Origin: an uncultured Anaerococcus sp. | GTDB taxonomy: Bacteria > Bacillota > Clostridia > Tissierellales > Peptoniphilaceae | DNA length: 22,192 nt | Direction: 5' to 3' | Assembly: GCA_900550345.1 (NCBI GenBank) | Contig: URRX01000006.1 | Span: forward strand, 1 to 22,192 | Part shown: piece after piece, positions 1 through 7,435 of the stretch | How the letters are laid out: every line of letters starts with the position of its first letter | How positions within the stretch are numbered: position 1 is the stretch's first letter | The notes under the pieces: model-generated | Told to the model about the DNA's origin: nothing | The model's input: only the letters and a program-made list of their open reading frames with translations | Database searches by the model: none | Program-made: the position numbers and the translations under genes

Positions 1-149
1 GATCCCATCAATATAACAAATACTATAAATTGACCTAAAAGCACCAAATAAACATTATCTACACCCATACTTGTAATAAACATCATTACAAAACTTGGTA
101 TAAAAATTATTATTAAGGCATAGACCATAAATTTTAATACACTTCTCAT
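1..149 (-). CDS. N-terminal part of a membrane protein, truncated by the window edge
   Basis: The minus strand reads open from an ATG at 149 to the left edge, giving about 49 residues that start MRSVLKFMVYALIIIF. The piece is almost wholly hydrophobic, with one membrane segment near residues 6-26 and a second near 31-48, so this is the start of a polytopic membrane protein. It begins 2 nt after the stop codon of the upstream glycosyltransferase, and an AGAAAGAG-like ribosome site lies at the end of that gene, so it is probably the third gene of the glycolipid operon. A CPBP-type membrane protease or a lipid-handling membrane protein would fit, but too little is visible to assign a family. Confidence 0.6.
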   Translation of the reverse strand, partial: MRSVLKFMVYALIIIFIPSFVMMFITSMGVDNVYLVLLGQFIVFVILMG

Positions 150-151
150 TT

Positions 152-1153
152 TTATTCTCTTTCTAAAAGTTGTTCATATATTTTTTTTAGCCTCTCACCA
201 ACATTTTCCAAGGATTTTTCTTTAGCTAAAAGATAAGCTTTTTCTTTTAAAGAAGGAAGTTTTCCTTCAAGTATCAATTTTATTTTTTTATAAAACTCTT
301 CCTTATCTTTTGCCTTATAAATATTTTCCCCTTCTTTAAAATTTTTATAAATCTCAATATCTCTAATTATAATATCAGCCTTTGTAGAAAGTGCTTCAAG
401 AAGGACTATGCCCTCAGTTTCTTCAAAGGTAGGAAAAATATAAAGATCTGATCCAGAGTAAGCTTCTCTTAATAAGTTTTGATCAACATAACCTGGAAAA
501 TGTAAATTTTTTAAATCTGTTTGAACAGCTTTTCTAACTTTTTCTGGAACAAGTTTTAAATTTAATTCTCCAAACCAAACAAATTCATATTGGGGAAGTC
601 TTTTAGCAAGGTCAACGAAATCCAATATTCCTTTTCTTTCTATAAAAAGTCCAACAGAAATTATCGATTTTTTATTTTTATCAAGACCATACCTTTGGTA
701 AAAATTTTCTCTATCATTTTTATCTTCCTTCCAAAAATCCAAATCGATCCCATTTGAAACAACTTTAATTTCCCTATCCATCTTATAGGATTCTAAGATT
801 TTTTTGGAATAATCCGTCGGAGTTAGAATCAAATCTCCCTTTTTATAGCAATGAATCAACCATTTTTTAAAAAAAGGAGCTATTTGATTTGAAAAAATAA
901 AGGAATTTTTAAAATCTTCTTCTGTAGAATGACCGTGATATACAACTTTTTTTCCGACTTTTTTTGCCTTTTTTGCAAAAGATGCAGATTTTGGAAAAAC
1001 TGTATTGATATGACAAATATCATAATCATCTTTAGAATTTAAAGTGTAAGAAACTCCTGCAAGTTCAAGAGCTTTTTTTTGATGATCAATGGCCTTGCCA
1101 ACTCCAGATTCTTTTACTGTTTGATAATCTTCATTATAAATAAGAATTTTCAT
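152..1153 (-). CDS. GT4 glycosyltransferase, probably the second glycolipid synthase (LafB/CpoA-like)
   Basis: A 333-residue retaining GT-B glycosyltransferase with no signal peptide or membrane span, so it should act at the inner membrane face. The C-terminal nucleotide-sugar half carries SVGLFIERKG (166-175) and a PTFEETEGIVLLEAL stretch (241-255) with the EX7E pair E245/E253. The N-terminal half (ICHINTVFP, VYHGHSTEEDF) resembles the Gram-positive enzymes that add a second sugar to monoglycosyl-diacylglycerol. Its start overlaps the end of the upstream GT4 gene by 20 nt, so the two are co-translated, as expected for sequential glycolipid synthases. The GT4 assignment is firm. The acceptor lipid and donor sugar are inferred from size, pairing and remembered similarity to streptococcal LafB/CpoA. 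Confidence 0.8.
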   Translation of the reverse strand: MKILIYNEDYQTVKESGVGKAIDHQKKALELAGVSYTLNSKDDYDICHINTVFPKSASFAKKAKKVGKKVVYHGHSTEEDFKNSFIFSNQIAPFFKKWLIHCYKKGDLILTPTDYSKKILESYKMDREIKVVSNGIDLDFWKEDKNDRENFYQRYGLDKNKKSIISVGLFIERKGILDFVDLAKRLPQYEFVWFGELNLKLVPEKVRKAVQTDLKNLHFPGYVDQNLLREAYSGSDLYIFPTFEETEGIVLLEALSTKADIIIRDIEIYKNFKEGENIYKAKDKEEFYKKIKLILEGKLPSLKEKAYLLAKEKSLENVGERLKKIYEQLLERE

Positions 1154-2291
1154 CAGGCATTTCCTTTTCTAGGGCTTTTTTATAAAGTTTTTCACATTTT
1201 TTCCCAAAAGAATCAATAGAAAAATTCTCAAGAGCATAAGACCTAGCATTTTCAGATAATTCTTCTCTTTTTTTCTCATCTGCCAAAATCATTTGTAAGA
1301 AATTTTTAAAATCGGAAAAATATTTGTATTGGTAGCCGTTAAAACCATCAATTATTACATGGTCAAGGCACAAGTCTTTCCTGCAAATTGCCAAAGTCCC
1401 ATTGCTCATAGCCTCATAATAGGTAAGACCTTGAGTTTCAGACTTGCTTGCAGAAACAAAGGCGTCTGCCATCCTATAATAATTATTTACCTCTTCTGGC
1501 CTAACCATGCCTGCAAAATAAATTCTCTTATCAATTTTTTCACTATATTTTTTCAAATGGCCAAGGTAGGGACCCCCACCTACAAGGATAAATTTTAGCT
1601 TTTCAATATTGAGTTTTCCATAATAATCAATAAGCTCCTCAATATTTTTCTCCTCAGCAAGCCTTCCCAAATATAAAATTATCTTATCGTTTTTATCAAA
1701 ACCATAATAATCTCTAAGTTTATATTTATCTGATAAATTTTCAGGCATCTCTATACCCGTTGGAATTATTTTAATTTTTTCATCCTCAATATCATAAGAT
1801 TTCAAAATCTCCAAAGTTTTTTTGCTAGGAGCAATAATATAATCTGTCCTATCAGCTATAGCCTTAGAAAATACAGAAATAACTTTTTTCCCAACTTTTT
1901 TTGATGGAGAAAAATAATGGGTGTAATCTTCATAAATAGTATGATATGTATGAATAATCGGGCAAGATGCTTTTTTTGCAATTTTTGTTGCCATCATAAA
2001 TGTCGAAAATTCACACTGGGAATGAACAATATCAGGTTTCCAGTCTTTAATTTCTTTTATAAATTTATTTCTCAAAGTAGCAGAAATTCTCGCCTCTGGA
2101 TAAATTTTACCAGCACCCAAACTTCCTATATAATAAACATTTTCTTTTTTATAACTTTCAGTAGAATTTGATAGGGTTAAAACTTTTACATCAAAACCAC
2201 GATCTTCAAGATAGGATTTTAAATTTAAAATTGATCTTACTACACCGTTTACAACTGGATAATACCAATCAGATGTAATTAAAATTTTCAT
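1134..2291 (-). CDS. GT4 glycosyltransferase, probable 1,2-diacylglycerol 3-glucosyltransferase (LafA-like)
   Basis: A 385-residue GT-B fold enzyme of family GT4. It starts MKILITSDWYYPVVNGVVRS, the usual opening of bacterial diacylglycerol glucosyltransferases, with a glycine loop near 15-17. The acceptor half has DIVHSQCEF (87-95) and HTYHTIYEDYTHY (114-126). The donor half has YLGRLAEEKN (207-216, with the conserved Arg and Lys) and SASKSETQGLTYYEAM (280-295) with EX7E residues E285/E293. It probably transfers glucose from UDP-glucose to diacylglycerol, giving the first glycolipid and lipoteichoic-acid anchor precursor. The start is supported by an AGGTGA site 4-5 nt upstream. It is first in a minus-strand operon with the second glycosyltransferase. 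Substrate identity is inferred. Confidence 0.85.
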   Translation of the reverse strand: MKILITSDWYYPVVNGVVRSILNLKSYLEDRGFDVKVLTLSNSTESYKKENVYYIGSLGAGKIYPEARISATLRNKFIKEIKDWKPDIVHSQCEFSTFMMATKIAKKASCPIIHTYHTIYEDYTHYFSPSKKVGKKVISVFSKAIADRTDYIIAPSKKTLEILKSYDIEDEKIKIIPTGIEMPENLSDKYKLRDYYGFDKNDKIILYLGRLAEEKNIEELIDYYGKLNIEKLKFILVGGGPYLGHLKKYSEKIDKRIYFAGMVRPEEVNNYYRMADAFVSASKSETQGLTYYEAMSNGTLAICRKDLCLDHVIIDGFNGYQYKYFSDFKNFLQMILADEKKREELSENARSYALENFSIDSFGKKCEKLYKKALEKEMPDENSYL

Positions 2292-2345
2292 AAAATCACC
2301 TCAAATGATTAACTTTCTTTTTTAAAACTAAAAAGCTTCATTATT

Positions 2346-2374
2346 ATTGTATGCAAAAACTTATAATTTTTCAA
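2346..2374 (-). promoter_or_regulatory. Promoter of the glycosyltransferase operon
   Basis: Read on the minus strand, TTGAAA (2369-2374), a 17-nt spacer and TACAAT (2346-2351) form a near-consensus sigma-A promoter. It lies about 55 nt upstream of the ATG at 2291 and shares this intergenic region with the divergent plus-strand gene. Confidence 0.7.
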
Positions 2375-2396
2375 TTTTAAAAAAATGAGGTATATT
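2368..2396 (+). promoter_or_regulatory. Possible promoter of the SdpI-like gene
   Basis: TATATT (2391-2396) lies 17 nt after a weak TTTTCA (2368-2373), 38 nt before the proposed start at 2434. Its -35 element falls on that of the divergent glycosyltransferase promoter, so the two promoters could compete for polymerase. Confidence 0.45.
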
Positions 2397-2433
2397 TTAT
2401 CTAAATGAATCGTTTAAAAGAAAGGGTGATTAT

Positions 2434-2805
2434 TTGGGAAATTTAATAGTTGGAGATGTGCTTTTATTATTCTTTTCAATATATGTAGGAATATTTTTCA
2501 AAAAATTCCACACAGACTATCCAAAAATGAAAGTAGGTTTTCATATTTGGGAAGTTTGTTATAACAAAGAATGTTGGGAATACGGAAATAATTTTGTTGG
2601 AAATCTTTCAATGATTCTTGGAATAATATTATTTGGCATAATTTATCCAATAATTTTGTACTTCAAAGTAAAAAGAAATATATGTGTTATACTTCTAATT
2701 CTTTTTACTATCCTATACTTTATCCTTTTACTTTTAATTTTAAGATACCACATGAGAAAAAAATTTAATTTAAAAGATGAAAAAGATGATGAGGATAAAA
2801 AATAA
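2434..2805 (+). CDS. Small SdpI-family-like membrane protein
   Basis: A 123-residue protein with three predicted membrane spans, at about 3-22, 54-76 and 82-103, and a charged Lys/Asp/Glu tail (108-123). The loop and second span, VGFHIWEVCYNKECWEY (33-49) followed by GNNFVGNLSMILGII, match the pattern of the SdpI family core (G-hR-T...W...N...G), the family named for the Bacillus SdpC immunity protein. Many SdpI-like proteins have no known toxin partner, and none is visible here. The start is TTG at 2434, preceded by AAAGGGTGA with good spacing; no in-frame ATG gives a complete first span. The gene is monocistronic and ends in a strong hairpin. The family call is from motif memory and moderately sure; the immunity role is unsupported. 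Confidence 0.7.
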   Translation: MGNLIVGDVLLLFFSIYVGIFFKKFHTDYPKMKVGFHIWEVCYNKECWEYGNNFVGNLSMILGIILFGIIYPIILYFKVKRNICVILLILFTILYFILLLLILRYHMRKKFNLKDEKDDEDKK

Positions 2806-2837
2806 AGCTATTTTACTTTTTTTTGTAAAATAGCTTT
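2804..2837. terminator. Bidirectional rho-independent terminator
   Basis: A perfect 13-bp stem (AAAGCTATTTTAC / GTAAAATAGCTTT) around an 8-T loop, with T-rich flanks in both directions. It sits between the convergent SdpI-like gene and sdaAA and can serve both. The first stem base overlaps the stop codon at 2803-2805. Confidence 0.9.
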
Positions 2838-2852
2838 TTATTTTATAAAAAT

Positions 2853-3734
2853 TTAGTCTTCTTCTTTGTCTATATATTTTCTTTTTAATCTTATAGCTGA
2901 TGGGCAAGCTGCAACTCCACCATCTCCAGTTTCTCTTAAACTTGCTGGAAGAGCATCTCCAACTTCTTTTAAGGCATCTACTGTTTCATCAAATGTAACC
3001 AAAACTTTTACACCAGCTATTGCCATATCAGCTGCAGAAAGTGCATTTATAACTCCAGATGCATTTCTAATATTGCAAGGAAATTCTACCATTCCTCCAA
3101 TAGGATCACAAACAAGACCCATGATTGATAAAAGTGCAATTGATGCAGCATCTTCCATTACATCAACACTTGCTCCTCTTAAATAACAAATTGCTGCCGC
3201 ACACATAGCTGCTGCAGATCCACATTCAGCTTGGCATCCGCCTTCAGCACCTGCAAAGGTTGCATTGTCAGCAATAATTTGTCCAAATTCTGTTGCAACA
3301 AGCATTGCTTTTATAAGCTCTTCATCAGAGTAACCATATTTTTCACGCATAGCCATTAAACTTGCTGGAACAATTCCTGCAGATCCTGCTGTTGGGCTTG
3401 CTACAATTTTTCCCATTGAAGCATTAACTTCTGATGTAGAAAAAGCCATAGCCATTGCCTTTGTTGGCAAATCTCCCATTATTGTATCTTCTGATAGGAA
3501 GTAATTGTTCATTGATTTTGCATTTCCACCAGTCATTTTTGTCATTGACAGCAATTTTTTATCAAGTGCTTTTTGTGATGATTCTTTCATTACATCAAGA
3601 GATTTTTGTAATAATTCAAAAACTTCTTCTTTTGATTTTTTTGTAAGTTCCATCTCATCTTCAAGAGCAATTTCCCAAACTTCCTTATTCTCTTCTTTAA
3701 TTCTATTTTTAATATATTCCATTGTTGTTTTCAT
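2853..3734 (-). CDS. sdaAA: L-serine dehydratase, iron-sulfur-dependent, alpha subunit
   Basis: The catalytic subunit (293 residues) of the oxygen-sensitive enzyme that converts L-serine to pyruvate and ammonia using a [4Fe-4S] cluster. Family landmarks are MTGGNAKSM (67-75), SPTAGSAGIVPA (113-124), AEGGCQAECGSAAAM (163-177), LVCDPIGGMVEFPCNIRN (207-224) and ETGDGGVA (268-275). By comparison with the characterised Legionella enzyme, C167, C209 and C220 are the likely cluster ligands. The length is normal for the two-subunit Gram-positive form. The gene follows sdaAB after 3 nt, so the subunits are co-translated. A single-enzyme serine fermentation route is typical of anaerobic cocci and clostridia. 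The identification is firm. Confidence 0.97.
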   Translation of the reverse strand: MKTTMEYIKNRIKEENKEVWEIALEDEMELTKKSKEEVFELLQKSLDVMKESSQKALDKKLLSMTKMTGGNAKSMNNYFLSEDTIMGDLPTKAMAMAFSTSEVNASMGKIVASPTAGSAGIVPASLMAMREKYGYSDEELIKAMLVATEFGQIIADNATFAGAEGGCQAECGSAAAMCAAAICYLRGASVDVMEDAASIALLSIMGLVCDPIGGMVEFPCNIRNASGVINALSAADMAIAGVKVLVTFDETVDALKEVGDALPASLRETGDGGVAACPSAIRLKRKYIDKEED

Positions 3735-3737
3735 ATA

Positions 3738-4394
3738 CTACCCCAAATATTTTATAAACTCAAAATTCTTTCCAGCTTCAATTTCTTTGTAAATATCTTC
3801 TTCCAAATCTTGATCTAATTCTACAATTAGCATAATTATTCCACCCTTATGCATAGTTTTCATATTTTTAATATTATAATTATGATCAAATAAAACATTT
3901 GAAATAAAAGCAATCATTCCCTTTTGTTCAGGATATGTACAAATAATTGTTGGATTTTTGCCATTATATTCTACTTCATTATCCATTATTTGATTGATTA
4001 TAATATTTCCACCACCAATTGATGAACCTCTCAAATTAAATTCGTGTCCATCTGGATAATGTAGGACTATCTTAACTGTGTTTGGATGAACTTCTCCCAT
4101 ATTTTGTGGTATAAAATTATAAGAAATTCCTTTTTCTTCAGCTAATTTAAACGAATCTCTTAATCTTTCATCTTCTGGTCCAAAACCTAAAATTCCTCCA
4201 ACCAAAGCCCTATCAGTTCCGTGACCTTGGTAAGTTTTTTCAAATGATCCGTGTAAATAAAAATCTACTTTTGTAAATCCTTCCCCTGCTAAATCTCTTG
4301 CAATTTTTGCAATTCTATTTGCCCCAGCAGTATGGGATGATGATGGCCCAATCATAACAGGCCCAATAATATCAAATACTGATAAATTTGCCAT
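3738..4394 (-). CDS. sdaAB: L-serine dehydratase, iron-sulfur-dependent, beta subunit
   Basis: The 218-residue partner of SdaAA. The N-terminal part has GPVMIGPSSSHTAGANRIA (11-29), the signature of the serine-dehydratase beta domain, and HGSFEKTYQGHGTDRALVGG (48-67). The last 70 residues (about 148-218), starting TIICTYPEQKGMIAFISNVL, form an ACT domain that in this family binds serine or holds the subunits together. Its ATG overlaps the stop codon of the upstream phosphatase in a TAATG junction, which means translational coupling. Identification is firm. Confidence 0.96.
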   Translation of the reverse strand: MANLSVFDIIGPVMIGPSSSHTAGANRIAKIARDLAGEGFTKVDFYLHGSFEKTYQGHGTDRALVGGILGFGPEDERLRDSFKLAEEKGISYNFIPQNMGEVHPNTVKIVLHYPDGHEFNLRGSSIGGGNIIINQIMDNEVEYNGKNPTIICTYPEQKGMIAFISNVLFDHNYNIKNMKTMHKGGIIMLIVELDQDLEEDIYKEIEAGKNFEFIKYLG

Positions 4395-5041
4395 TATACT
4401 CTCCTTATTTTTGAAATTTCTTTTGGATTATCTATTATAAGATTTGGCTTTGAATTTTCAAGAATTTTTCTTTCTCTAAAACCCCAAGAACATCCTACAG
4501 TAAATACTCCAGCATTTTTACCGCACTCCATGTCGACTTCGCTATCTCCAAAGTAAATTATATCTGAAAAATCGACTTCAAACCTTTCTTTTATTACATA
4601 CATACCCTCAGGTGAAGGTTTTCTCTTTATATCTTCTCTATATCCTAAAATAAAATCAAAATAATCCTTGCCAAAAACATCACTTATAACTTTTTTGCAA
4701 GTAGAATCTGGTTTATTAGAAAAAGCAACCAAAAATTCATCTCTTTTTTTGATTTTTTCAAGTTCTTCTACAATTCCTTCATATGGTTTTGTAAGGTAAG
4801 ACGGATTATCATCGTATCTTTTATTATAAGAGTTTAGAATTTCTTCTCTCTTATTAGATTTTTCAAATCCTATGTAATCAAGAGTTTTTTCCATCAAAAC
4901 TTTTGGTCCATTTCCAACAAATTCTCTAATTTTATCTCTAGGAACTTCTTTTAGTCCAAAAGATTTCAAAGTTTGATTAATATTATATGATATGGAGTCA
5001 ATCGTATTAAGTAGCGTTCCATCTATATCAAAAATATACAT
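4394..5041 (-). CDS. HAD-superfamily phosphatase, phosphoglycolate phosphatase-like (subfamily IA)
   Basis: A 215-residue soluble hydrolase with all four HAD motifs: DIDGT (5-9, nucleophile D5 and acid D7), FSNKPDS (107-113), K141 in RKPSPEG, and YFGDSEVDMECG (163-174, metal ligands D166 and D170). An alpha-helical C1 cap lies between motifs I and II. The arrangement is that of Gph/PpaX-type phosphatases of small phosphometabolites; the actual substrate cannot be read from sequence. It is first in an operon with the serine dehydratase subunits and its stop codon overlaps the sdaAB start, hinting at a link to serine or phosphoserine metabolism. That link is inferred. AGGAG stands about 10 nt before the ATG. 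Confidence 0.85.
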   Translation of the reverse strand: MYIFDIDGTLLNTIDSISYNINQTLKSFGLKEVPRDKIREFVGNGPKVLMEKTLDYIGFEKSNKREEILNSYNKRYDDNPSYLTKPYEGIVEELEKIKKRDEFLVAFSNKPDSTCKKVISDVFGKDYFDFILGYREDIKRKPSPEGMYVIKERFEVDFSDIIYFGDSEVDMECGKNAGVFTVGCSWGFRERKILENSKPNLIIDNPKEISKIRRV

Positions 5042-5085
5042 TTCTTATTTTCTCCTTTTGTTTGTTACATAAGCAAACTATTATT

Positions 5086-5111
5086 ACTATACCACTTATT
5101 AGGGGTATAAT
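5086..5111. promoter_or_regulatory. Divergent promoter region with an inverted repeat
   Basis: The minus strand carries TATAGT (5086-5091) with an extended TG before it, for the phosphatase-sdaAB-sdaAA operon. The plus strand carries a consensus TATAAT (5106-5111) for pncB. No good -35 is seen for either: TTTATT at 5109-5114 on the minus strand is weak. An inverted repeat TATACC (5088-5093) / GGTATA (5104-5109) with a 10-nt gap overlaps both -10 elements, so a dimeric regulator bound here would shut both promoters. No regulator could be named. Confidence 0.55.
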
Positions 5112-5159
5112 AAAAGTAATATGTAGAAATGAAAATTTAAAATTATAAGGAAGGAAAAT

Positions 5160-6602
5160 ATGCAAACAAGAAGAAATTTATCCATGCTAAGTGATTTTTA
5201 TGAATTCACCATGGCTTATGGATATTTTGAAAGTGGAATGAAAGATACGATTGCAGTTTTTGATGCATTTTATAGAAAAAATCCTGATGAGGGTGGATTT
5301 TCAATTTTTTCAGGATTAGATGATATTATAGATTATGTTGAAAATATTCATTTTGATGATGAAGATATAGAATATTTTAGAAAAAATACAAAATTTTCAG
5401 AAGAATTTTTAAATTATTTAAAAAATTTTAAATTCACTGGAGATATCTGGGCATTTCCTGAAGGATCTGCAATGTTTCCATCCGAACCAATTGTTACCGT
5501 TAGAGCTCCAATAATTGAGGCACAAATTTTAGAAACATATTTGCTTTTGTCTTTAAATTATGGATCTTTGGTAGCTACAAAGACTAATAGAATCGTAAGA
5601 GCTGCAAAAGGAAGAACAGTTATGGAATTTGGGGCAAGACGCGCCCAAGGACCAGATGCCTCTGTTAAAGGAGCAAGAGCTGCCTTTATTGCAGGAGCAC
5701 CAATCTCATCAAACACACTTTCCAGTCAAATGTATGATTATCCTGCAGGTGGAACAATGGCTCACTCTTGGGTTCAATCTTTCGATTCAGAATATGAAGC
5801 ATTTTTAGCTTATGCAAAATTATATCCGGATAATTGTATTTTGTTAATTGACACCTACGATGTTTTAAAACAAGGCTTGCCAAATGCCATGAAAGTTTTC
5901 AAAGAAGTTCTAGAACCTTTGGGACTAAGTGGAGGAGTTAGGATAGATTCAGGAGATATTGCCTACCTATCAAAAGAATGTAGAAAAATTTTAGATGAAA
6001 ATGGCTACAAGGATGCAAAAATTGTGGCAAGCAATTCCCTTGACGAATACAAAATAGAATCTCTACTTCAACAAGAAGCTCAAATTGATTCTTTTGGAAT
6101 TGGAGAAAGATTAATCACAGCAAAATCTGATCCAGTCTTTGGTGGAGTATATAAGCTTGTTCAAGTAGAAGATGAAAAAGGAAAAACTGCAAAAATAAAA
6201 GTATCCGAAAATGTAGAAAAAATAACTACTCCAGGTCTAAAAGAAGTTTACAGATTATACGACAAAAAAACTGGAAAAGCAGAAGCTGATTACATTACAC
6301 TAAAAGAAGAAAAAGTTGATGATAGTAAGCCTCTTGTAATTTTTGATCCCCACTTTACTTGGAAGATGAAAAGAATGGAAAATTATGAAATTAGAAAAAT
6401 GCAAATTCCAATTTTTAAAAACGGTAAAAAAGTTTATGAGTCACCAAAAATCGACCAAATAAACGAATATTGTAAATCTGAAGTAAAATCATTGTGGGAT
6501 GAGGTAAAAAGATTCGACCAACCTCACAATTACTATGTCGATCTTTCCCACGATTTGTGGAATTTAAAACAAAATCTAATAATGAAAGCAATGAGCAAAT
6601 AA
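5160..6602 (+). CDS. pncB: Nicotinate phosphoribosyltransferase
   Basis: A 480-residue cytosolic enzyme of the Preiss-Handler NAD salvage route. It joins nicotinate and PRPP to give nicotinate mononucleotide, with ATP hydrolysis. Diagnostic stretches are SMLSDFYEFTMAYGYF (8-23), EFGARRAQGPDA (156-167), AGGTMAHSWVQSF (186-198, with H192 the probable phosphorylated histidine), VRIDSGDIAYL (240-250) and SFGIGERLITAKSDPVFGGV (291-310). The length suits the longer Firmicutes/animal type. The start has AAGGAAGG about 6 nt upstream. The stop codon overlaps the ATG of the following dehydrogenase gene (TAATG). Identification is firm. Confidence 0.96.
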   Translation: MQTRRNLSMLSDFYEFTMAYGYFESGMKDTIAVFDAFYRKNPDEGGFSIFSGLDDIIDYVENIHFDDEDIEYFRKNTKFSEEFLNYLKNFKFTGDIWAFPEGSAMFPSEPIVTVRAPIIEAQILETYLLLSLNYGSLVATKTNRIVRAAKGRTVMEFGARRAQGPDASVKGARAAFIAGAPISSNTLSSQMYDYPAGGTMAHSWVQSFDSEYEAFLAYAKLYPDNCILLIDTYDVLKQGLPNAMKVFKEVLEPLGLSGGVRIDSGDIAYLSKECRKILDENGYKDAKIVASNSLDEYKIESLLQQEAQIDSFGIGERLITAKSDPVFGGVYKLVQVEDEKGKTAKIKVSENVEKITTPGLKEVYRLYDKKTGKAEADYITLKEEKVDDSKPLVIFDPHFTWKMKRMENYEIRKMQIPIFKNGKKVYESPKIDQINEYCKSEVKSLWDEVKRFDQPHNYYVDLSHDLWNLKQNLIMKAMSK

Positions 6603-7345
6603 TGATTGCCATAATTACAGGTGCAAGTTCTGGAATAGGATATGAATTTGCAAAACAAATAGATAAAAAAAATTACGAGGAAATTTGGCTAATAGCTAGA
6701 AGAAAAGACAAACTTCATAATTTATCTAATAACTTAAAAACAAGGGCAAAAATACTTGCCCTTGATTTATGTGATGAAAAATCTTTTGAAATTATAAAAA
6801 AAGAGCTAGATTGTTCAAACAAAAAAATTGGACTTTTGATAAATTCTGCCGGCATGGGAGAAAATGATTATTTTAAAAACACAGAACTTGACAAAGACAT
6901 TAAAACTTTAAATTTAAACATAAAAGCCCTCACATCTATGACAAAAATATGCTTAGAATTTTTCCAAAAAGATGGAATAATTTTAAACATAGTATCCTCC
7001 GCCGCCTTTATTCCACAAGCAAAATTTGCCCTTTATGCCGCAAGCAAATCTTATGTTTTATCATTTTCAAGAGCCGTAAGACGAGAATTTAAGGATATAA
7101 AAGTTTCAGTTTTATGTCCAAACCGAGTTAAAACAGAATTTTTAGAAAAATCTAATAACAATTCATCAAAAATAAAAAATCTAGGAAATGAAAACCTAGA
7201 AAAAATGGTAGAAAAAGCCCTAAAAAAAATGGGCAAAAAAGACCTAATAACAACCCACCCAAGCGCAAAATGTTTACTAATAATTTCAAAAATCCTTCCA
7301 CATTCTTTTATATTGTGGGCTGAGAGAATTTTGGGGATCTATTAG
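6602..7345 (+). CDS. Short-chain dehydrogenase/reductase (SDR), classical type
   Basis: A 247-residue NAD(P)-dependent oxidoreductase with the cofactor loop TGASSGIG (6-13), NSAG (81-84), the serine pair S132/S133 in NIVSSAAF, and the active-site YAASK (Y145, K149). The basic residues after strand 2 (ARRKDKL) suggest NADP(H). It resembles the YqjQ/DltE-like subgroup of short SDRs of unknown substrate. I chose the ATG at 6602 because it forms a TAATG junction with pncB and begins right before the first Rossmann strand (MIAIITG). A GTG at 6557 would add 15 residues that merely read pncB sequence out of frame. The gene ends before a strong hairpin. The substrate is unknown; a tie to NAD salvage is only positional. 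Confidence 0.88.
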   Translation: MIAIITGASSGIGYEFAKQIDKKNYEEIWLIARRKDKLHNLSNNLKTRAKILALDLCDEKSFEIIKKELDCSNKKIGLLINSAGMGENDYFKNTELDKDIKTLNLNIKALTSMTKICLEFFQKDGIILNIVSSAAFIPQAKFALYAASKSYVLSFSRAVRREFKDIKVSVLCPNRVKTEFLEKSNNNSSKIKNLGNENLEKMVEKALKKMGKKDLITTHPSAKCLLIISKILPHSFILWAERILGIY

Positions 7346-7371
7346 TTATAAAAATTTTATAGATAAAAAAT

Positions 7372-7401
7372 AATGAGCGAATAAAATAATCTTCGCTCAT
7401 T
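7372..7401. terminator. Bidirectional rho-independent terminator
   Basis: A 10-bp stem (AATGAGCGAA / TTCGCTCATT) with a 10-nt loop, followed by T-rich DNA on the plus strand and by TATTTTTT on the minus strand. It lies between the SDR gene and the convergent rbsB, ending both transcripts. Confidence 0.85.
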
Positions 7402-7435
7402 TTTAATCTTTTTTAATTTTAGGATCTTTTGTTTT

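Noticed and set aside
6557..6601. GTG start giving a longer SDR protein
   Set aside because: It adds 15 residues that lie inside pncB, before the conserved Rossmann start. The ATG at 6602 gives the normal family N-terminus.
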